From Halichondria panicea (lineage: Eukaryota > Porifera > Demospongiae > Suberitida > Halichondriidae), in the NCBI RefSeq assembly GCF_963675165.1, contig NC_087380.1, positions 884,303 through 948,302 of the forward strand: 64,000 nucleotides of DNA. Reading direction: 5' to 3'. The notes beneath the pieces were generated by a model. The model was given only the letters and a program-made list of their open reading frames with translations, made no database searches and was not told the origin of the DNA. Shown piece by piece: positions 57,131 to 64,000 of the stretch (the stretch's first letter is position 1; each line of letters opens with the position of its first letter). Both the position numbers and the translations under genes were made by a program.

Positions 57131-57499
57131 GGTGTCGATTTTTTTTTTTTTTTTACTCACCTGAATGTCGTCCAATTTTTTTAACTAATCTGAAGCCACA
57201 CTTTCTCAATGAAGTATGCCCACCACCTGGTGGACACTGTATGATGTCTCAATAATATTACTCATTCTTGATCATCATATCATTTTCACTATTCTGCCAT
57301 CTACTATTTCAAAGCATAATGCATGTGGTCTGCCAAAATGCCATAAAAATGTGTGCAAGCCGCCAAGTAGCATGATTAAGATGTTTGTGATTTCTGCGAT
57401 TGTTGTAAGACTATTATGATGCCCTGTGTAATCTTTAGCTCTTGGTTAACTGTTACAGCTGGCTTGCGTCTTTCTTGAATGTCTTCAGAACTGGAGCCT

Positions 57500-57835
57500 T
57501 ATCCGACTGTGGATCGGGCGTTATCCAACTATAGAGGCCTTATCCGACTGTATGTGGTTTTATCCAAACTGCATGGCCCTGTAGACGGCCGTATCCGAAC
57601 TGCCCTATCTGAACTGTTGATGGCCGTATCCCAACTGCTCTATCCAAACTGTTGATGGCCGTATCCAAACTGTGGGCGGCTGTATCCGAATTGCTCTATC
57701 TGAACTGTGGATGGTCGTATCCGAACTGTTCTATATCCGAACACTGTGGACGGCTGTATCCGAACTGCTCTATCCAAACTGTTGATGGCCGTATCCCAAC
57801 TGCTCTATCTGAACTGTGGACGGCACTGTAAGACG
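57500..57835. repeat. Degenerate minisatellite of gtatccgaactg / ggatggccgtatcc units
   Basis: Repeated gccgtatcc(g/c)aactg, ctctatc(c/t)(a/g)aactgt and tgatggcc blocks of about 30-60 bp with irregular order. A short related sequence at 57380-57500 contains no gene. Confidence 0.8.
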
Positions 57836-58828
57836 GCCCCTGTAAGATGGCTAACAACCATTAGCCCCACAGCTGGAAGATGTCAACGTTGACCAGTCCC
57901 ATGCACTCATGGCTCTAGAAAAAATTGTGTTACTCTGCCGCCATCTTGTCAACCAAGTCTTCTCTCCACCTGGTCGATAAAGCGTGCTGTTTCTTTTTTG
58001 ATGATGGCTCATTTTTCATTTTTACCTTTCTGCCATCTAAAAAATAATTTCAAAGCATAATGCGTGCGTGTGGTCTGCCAAAACTATAAAATAAAATAAA
58101 ATTGTAAGCATGGAAACTTTGTTGCATGCCTATTTATGATGGCTTGCGTCTTTGCCTTGGACTGCTTCCTTCTCTGGATAACTGTTATAATGTCCTCTCT
58201 TTTTCCTTGGAGAATCAAACTGTTAAGATGTCCTTCTTCCTTGCCACCTTGGCTGGTCTACTTTGCTGCCCATGACCCAACAAATGACCCAAAAGAGTGT
58301 TTCCCTTATTTTTTCCCAAACAACTTTTTTCCCAACAAGCCCTAGGCTAAGCATAATTTTATAATGGATATATTATAGTGTAATTATAGTTTATAATTGT
58401 TGCCATGGGTTGCTAGGGGAGCTGGGTTGCTAGGGGGAGCTGGGTAGCGTGGAGTGGGGGTAGGGGTCAATCCTCACTGGTGTGTCGGTGTCGTAGAACG
58501 GGGGGCTGGACTGGCCTTAAATGTGGACTGTAGAAGCTGCAGGTGTGGCTAGTGGGTACTGACTAGTGGCCATAACCGGATGCTTAAAATGAAACTTAAA
58601 GCACCATTTTATGATTGTTGCTTTGCCTGTAACCAATGAACTATAAACTCATCATAACATGCATGTTGTATAAGTATCGTCTTCTAGTCTTAGGATCAGT
58701 TAGATTGAATCAGATACAGAACTAGTTGCATTTTGCATCGCTTATAGCTATATAGCTTGCATGCTCATACCTAGCTATAATTATATAGTTTGCATTCGCT
58801 TTAAAGCTATTAAAGTGGCTTAATTTAC

Positions 58829-59010
58829 ATGCTCATAGCTAGTGGCTTAGTTAGCATGCTTATAGCTAGTGGCTTAGTTAGCATGCTCATAGCTAGTGGC
58901 TTAGTTAGCATGCTCATAGCTAGTGGCTTAGTTAGCATGCTCATAGCTAGTGGCTTAGTTAGCATGCTCATAGCTAGTGGCTTAGTTAGCATGCTCATAG
59001 CTATAGCTAT
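58829..59010. repeat. 27-bp minisatellite, about 7 copies
   Basis: Unit tagctagtggcttagttagc atgctca. Flanking DNA on both sides holds decayed units (cttgtagctagtggctta at 59128). Confidence 0.93.
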
Positions 59011-59839
59011 TAGCTTGTAATTTGTATGCTCATAATAATATAGATCTAGTGGCATAGTAATAATAGCTAGACATATAGTATAATAGTAGCATAGTAATAT
59101 AGCTTCATGTAGTGGCTTAATTTGTATGCTTGTAGCTAGTGGCTTATACTCCGGGTTAGCTAGATATATATAGATCATAAATCTAGCTAGAGTTGAGTGG
59201 AATTACAAAACCCTTTGGTAGGTTTGGTTTTGTAGTTCCGTTCATTGGTTTGAGTGGTAGGCATATTTCATGCATGGTGTCAAATGGTTTCTGTGGCTGA
59301 AGGATGGCACTAGCTGCTACCTAGGCTGCATATGTGCCTGTAGCTTCACATGAGGTCGTACCAGGTAACCCTGTGACATGCATCGGTGGGGGGAGACCTG
59401 GGTGATGGGGGCTAGGGGGGCTAGGTGGGGGCAGGGGGGCAGGGGGTAGGCGGTTTTTTAATATAGTTGCATGTGGGGGTTACTGCGGGGGTAGGCAGTA
59501 ATATAGTTGCATATGGGAGTTACTGTGGGGGTAGGCAGTTTGAAGTTGCATACTTAACCGATCGAGAGCACTGCCGTGTCCCGGATTACAACCAACTTCC
59601 CCAAATATAATTGCAACACTGGAGTGACATGATGGCATGAAGTGAGTGATAATAATGCCTTGATCGATGGTGGCTGTAACATATTGTTACTTGATGATTG
59701 TTGTATGCATAAGATGCTTCCTCCATCGAAGTACTGGCAATTCTTGCAAATGTATATGGTCTTTGTACCATATTCGTAAGATGCCTCTTGTCAAGTGCCT
59801 TTAAACACTGCATTTCCCCAATTAAGTGACAATTCTTGC

Positions 59840-60545
59840 CAACTTATAGTCTAGGTACCATTGTCTTATTGACGGTGGTATAAGATGCCTCCACCAAGCA
59901 TCCAATTAAGTGGCAATTCATTCCAACTTATGGTCTAGGTACCATTGTCTTACGGTCTAAGATGCCTCCACCAAGCATCCAATTAAGTGGCAATTCATTC
60001 CAACTTATGGTCTAGGTACCATTGTCTTATTGACGGTCTAAGATGCCTCCACCAAGCATCCAATTAAGTGGCAATTCATTCCAACTTATGGTCTAGATAC
60101 CATTGTCTTATTGACGGTATAAGATGCCTCCACCAAGCATCCAATTCAGTGGCAATTCATTCCAACTTATGGTCTAGGTACCATTGTCTTATTGACGGTC
60201 TAAGATGCCTCCACCAAGCATCCAATTAAGTGGCAATTCATTCCAACTTATGGTCTAGGTACCATTGTCTTATTGACGGTATAAGATGCATCCACCAAGC
60301 ATCCAATTAAGTGGCAATTCATTCCAACTTATGGTCTAGGTACCCATTGGCGGGTATAAGATGCCTCCACCAAGCATCCAATTAAGTGGCAATTCATTCC
60401 AACTTATGGTCTAGGTACCATTGTCTTATTGACGGGTATAAGATGCCTCCACCAAGCATCCAAAAGGCAATTCATTCCAACTTATGGTCTAGGTACCATT
60501 GTCTTATTGACGGTATAAGATGCCTCCACCAAACATCCAAAATTA
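59840..60545. repeat. 80-bp minisatellite, about 8-9 copies
   Basis: Unit: aagatgcctccaccaagcat, ccaattaagtggcaattcat, tccaacttatggtctaggta, ccattgtcttattgacggt. Single-base and short deletion variants are present. Embedded GGTACC recurs once per unit. Confidence 0.93.
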
Positions 60546-60707
60546 AGTATTAATCGATTGATACCCCACCATTATCATTGGACGCTACTGACTGCCGGAA
60601 ATTATCCTTCTCTGCCAAGGCCACACTCTCACAGCTCCCAAGTTCTAAGTTCTGTCTGATCAGTAAGTGGTTTGGTTCTACTCCCGTTTGAGTACTCACA
60701 TTGATCT

Positions 60708-60995
60708 GTCAAGCTGAGTAAGGCTCCGGCCTATTGTGTGCTCTGTGGTGAGTAAGGCTCCGGCCTATTGTGTGCTCTGTGGTGAGTAAGGCTCTGGCCT
60801 ATGCATGGTGCTCTGTGGTGAGTAAGGCTCCGGCCTATGGTGCTCTGTGGTGAGTAAGGCTCTGGCCTATGCATATGGTGCTCTGTGGTGAGTAAGGCTC
60901 TGGCCTATGCATATGGTGCTCTGTGGTGAGTAAGGCTCTGGCCTATGCATAATTATGGTGCTCTGTGGTGAGTAAGGCTCTGGCTGAGTAAGGCT
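60708..60995. repeat. 34-40-bp minisatellite, about 8 copies
   Basis: Unit gctctgtggtgagtaaggct c(c/t)ggcctat followed by a variable gcat/atat spacer. Confidence 0.92.
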
Positions 60996-61036
60996 CCGGC
61001 CTAGGTATCTCTCGAAGTCACTGCATGGTACACTGT

Positions 61037-61728
61037 CAGGGGCGGATCCAGAGGTAGTTCGTTGGGTTCGTACGAACTACCCTTCCAGCTAGTATATATT
61101 AGCTAGCTAGCTATATTATAGCTGTACTGTCGTGACAAAGTACGTCCTCTCTGCCTAATAAAAGGGTGGGGCTGGTTCTCTTTGCATAATAAAAGGGTGG
61201 GGCTGGTTCTCTTTGCATAATAAAAGGGTGGGGCTGGTTCTCTCTACATAACAAGAGGGTGGGGCTGGCTACTGCAGCCACATTGATTTGCACCGTGGTC
61301 AAGCGATAATATTATTATATCTAGCCATGAATCCTTGACTCCTGGTGTAAGAAGAGGAAAGTTTCAGGTAAGGGAGAGTGCATGACACTGCATATTGAAT
61401 GACACTGCATACTTACATGTATAATTGCTATAATCATTAATAATATTGATGGTCAAGTTCTACAAGTCTATAGAAGTCTCCTCTTCACCAGCCACCACCG
61501 TCTGTCTTTCCACTGGGGACCACTACTATCTCTCCTCCAGTCACAACCATCTCCTGTGTTTATATATCATGAGGGAGAACATGAGGGTTAATTAGTGGGC
61601 GTGGTACTTTAAAAGGGGCGTGGTCACAAAAATTTCGGCGCTGCGCGCCGAGTGAACTTCTTGCCCGCGCTTTGCGGACAAGAAGTACTATAGGAACCCC
61701 CCTTCCTTAAATCCTGGATCCGCCCCTG
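61037..61728. mobile_element. Non-autonomous DNA transposon with CAGGGGCGGATCCAG ends
   Basis: The left end is caggggcggatccag and the right end is ctggatccgcccctg. Both are flanked by actgt (61032-61036, 61729-61733). The terminal motif is typical of hAT-like elements (family knowledge), although only 5 bp of duplication are visible. It contains a 31-bp tandem repeat (61150-61265) and no transposase. Confidence 0.75.
61150..61265. repeat. 31-bp tandem repeat inside the transposon, about 4 copies
   Basis: Unit aataaaagggtggggctggt tctctttgcat. The last copy is diverged (aacaagagggtgggg). Confidence 0.9.
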
Positions 61729-62039
61729 ACTGTCTGGTCTTAAGTGATCTGTGTGGTATCGATCGATGCAACCCTCAACTGACATCGACAACTGACCGCA
61801 ACCCTCTGGTTGTGGTGATATGAATGGTGTGGCCCTATTAACAACTAAGAGGTGGCCCTAACAAAGGTGGCCCTAACTAACAACAGAGGTGGCCCATTGA
61901 TTCTATCGATCCACGACAGAAACCTATGTTCCCAGTGCCTCAATGAGGAGCTGAGCAGGATGTGGAGCGGGGCAAGTGGCAGCAGCTGGATCCACCACCA
62001 TCTCCATCATCCCATCTCTCAACCAAGACACTCTGATCT

Positions 62040-63050
62040 TCTCCATCTCTGCTGGAGTCCCTATTCACTCGGGGGTGTTCATCCCAGCTGAAGAAGGCTT
62101 CGGCCTCGCAGCTGAGTCCCCTGTCCATGCACTCATGGCAGGGGCAGGCTCTGTTCACTCCCAAAAGCTTCGGCCCGGAGGCACTGTTCTCTCATGTTCA
62201 CCTGCCCTGAAGGGGTATGTGTTAATCTCATTGTGTACATTCACTCCCAAAGGCTTCGGCCTGAAGGCTCTGATCTCTGCTGGATTCCCTATCCACTCGG
62301 GGGTGTTCATCCCAGCTGAAGAAGGCTTCGGCCTCGCAGCTGAGTCCCCTGTCCATGCACTCATGGCAGGGGCAGGCTCTGTTCACTCCCAAAGGCTTCG
62401 GCCCGGAAGCACTGATTCTCTCATGTTCACCGGCCCTGAAGGGGTATGTTAATCTCATTGTGTACATTCACTCCCAAAAGCTTCAGCCTGAAGGCTCTCA
62501 TGTTCACCGGCCTCTCTGATCTCTGCTGGAGTCCCTATCCACTTGGGGGTGTTCATCCCAGCTGAAGAAGGCTTCGCCCTCGCAGCTGAGTCCCCTGTCC
62601 ATGCACTCATGGCAGGGGCAGGCTCTGTTCACCCCGATCTGAAGAAGGCGGCCAGCATGCAGACCATCGGCCCCACAGCAGAAGACGGACCACTGATCTG
62701 CCTCTAACTCTGCTGGAGTTCCTGTCCACTCGTGCTCGTGTTCACCCCAGCTGAAGAAGGCTTCGGCCTCGCAGCTGAGTCCCCTGTCCATGCACTCATG
62801 GCAGGGGCAGGCTCTGTTCACCCCGATCTGAAGAAGGCGGCCAGACCATCGGCCCCACAGCAGAAGACGGACCACTGATCTGCCTCTAACTATGCTGGAG
62901 TTCCTGTCCACTCGTGCTCGTGTTCATCCCAGCTGAAGAAGGCTTCGGCCTCGCAGCTGAGTCCCCTGTCCATGCACTCATGGCAGGGGCAGGCTCTGTT
63001 CACCCCGATCTGAAGGCGGCCAAACCATCGGCCCCACAGCAGAAGGTGGA
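62040..63050. repeat. 180-240-bp tandem repeat, about 5 copies, GC-richer
   Basis: Shared core ttcatcccagctgaagaagg, cttcggcctcgcagctgagt, cccctgtccatgcactcatg, gcaggggcaggctctgttca. Spacing varies from about 180 to 240 bp through additional segments (gaagaaggcggccagc, ggccccacagcagaag). Both strands carry open frames across units. No start, splice or domain evidence makes it a gene, though the minus frame has a repeated Cys pattern (ACPCHECMDRGLSC). Confidence 0.85.
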
Positions 63051-64000
63051 CTTAGCCATGGGTTCTACAGACGGGGAAAGGGAATTGTTCGTATGGTATA
63101 GCTGTTGGTGTACACAGCGATTATGTAATAACACAATGCTTAACCGTCTTCTTCTTCTGTCCCCAGGAAATTTTAATGCTAATGAGCGGGCTGATCATAT
63201 ATGGACTGGTATAAAGAGTTACTTCATTAACGCCTGGTACTATAATTATGTGCGCATATTATAATAATATGTGATTACCTTCCGATGGCTACAAGTCATT
63301 TCTGTTATCACTACAAGATCTCTTAATTTGTAGCTGTGTAATAGCCCCATTAATGATACGTTTGGCTTATTATTTCATGTGTAACCAAATGTTCATACAT
63401 TTAGGTCATGTGCAACATCCCACTCATGTTATATATAGCTTATAGGCCATATTAGATTATATATAGCTACACAGTGTGTATACTAGGAATGCTGCACAGG
63501 CTCTGACTCTATTTATGCAGACAGATCTGATCTGAAGCAGCTCTAAAGACGATCGAGACAACACAATCATGGTGGGTATATGGAGTCACTGGCACAACCT
63601 GTGCTGATCGACCAAAAACTAAATTGTGAGACAAAAAAAAAACGGTTCTATATGTTTAGGCCCGTACCGACACAAGGGCCGGGGTAAGATTCCATAAGTT
63701 GAACTCACCATAATTATATTTATCGTTGCAATCAATTATATACACTAGAATCTACATAGGATGTCCCCTTCATTTATCTGGTGCTTTGATCTTTATTTCT
63801 TTTTTCTAGAAGTTGAAGTATATAGACGAAACCATGACGTTATCATGCAGATCTCTATACGTATACGTTTATACCTTGTGGTAGAATACAAAAAGGTATT
63901 CGGTACAAAAAGATTGCCGATGTATGTAAGTGTATGTTGTATGTGGGGTATGGTTAAAACTAACTAATTAAGTGGTGTTGCATCGGAGTAAATCGAATAT
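63051..64000. other. AT-rich right end, no gene recognised
   Basis: About 950 bp. Splice-like sequences exist (ccccag at 63161-63166) but no conserved coding frame. The longest frames are short and featureless. Confidence 0.45.

Noticed and set aside
58829-60995. Regularly spaced repeats as a CRISPR array
   Set aside because: Units are contiguous tandem repeats without unique spacers, and the genome is an intron-bearing eukaryote.

Overview
The window reads as animal nuclear DNA, most likely from a demosponge (inference). Coding sequence is split into many small GT-AG exons with short introns. The recognisable proteins are metazoan: a glutamate transporter, an axonemal dynein intermediate chain, peroxisomal SCPx, a CIB EF-hand protein, a KANK-like ankyrin protein and an animal cryptochrome. 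Simple repeats, minisatellites and small DNA transposons are abundant. There is no operon structure, tRNA, rRNA or CRISPR array.

Region 1 (1-16.1 kb) is a recently duplicated block. It holds two complete single-exon genes and one truncated gene for large beta-helix/multi-TM surface proteins. These alternate with three copies of the last exons of a KANK-like gene, two of which are frameshifted pseudogenes. Retroelement, DEAD-box helicase and receptor fragments lie at its left end. Region 2 (14.7-48.9 kb) is the gene-dense core, with the long genes all on the minus strand: KANK-like (14.7-21.3), CIB (22.8-24.2), DNAI3/WDR63 (24.5-31.7), SCPx (31.9-40.1), cryptochrome (40.4-42.0) and an SLC1/EAAT transporter (42.5-48.9). 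A small intronless plus-strand gene for a secreted precursor with an acidic propiece and a strongly cationic C-terminus lies inside a DNAI3 intron. Region 3 (49.6-64 kb) is repeat-dominated. It has about 33 copies of a 57-bp minisatellite, then a plus-strand collagen-like gene (52.8-55.8) with an in-frame TAG in its Gly-X-Y domain, then at least seven unrelated minisatellites and a DNA transposon.

The genes do not form one pathway. DNAI3 is a ciliary motor component. SCPx acts in peroxisomal beta-oxidation. Cryptochrome and the glutamate transporter are of sensory or signalling interest in an animal without neurons. The most novel items are the nested cationic secreted peptide, the collagen-like gene with no signal peptide and an internal stop, the cryptochrome that has lost repair histidines and one electron-transfer tryptophan, and the tandem receptor family. 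Exon boundaries were derived by hand from reading frame, splice consensus and remembered family conservation. No searches were run.
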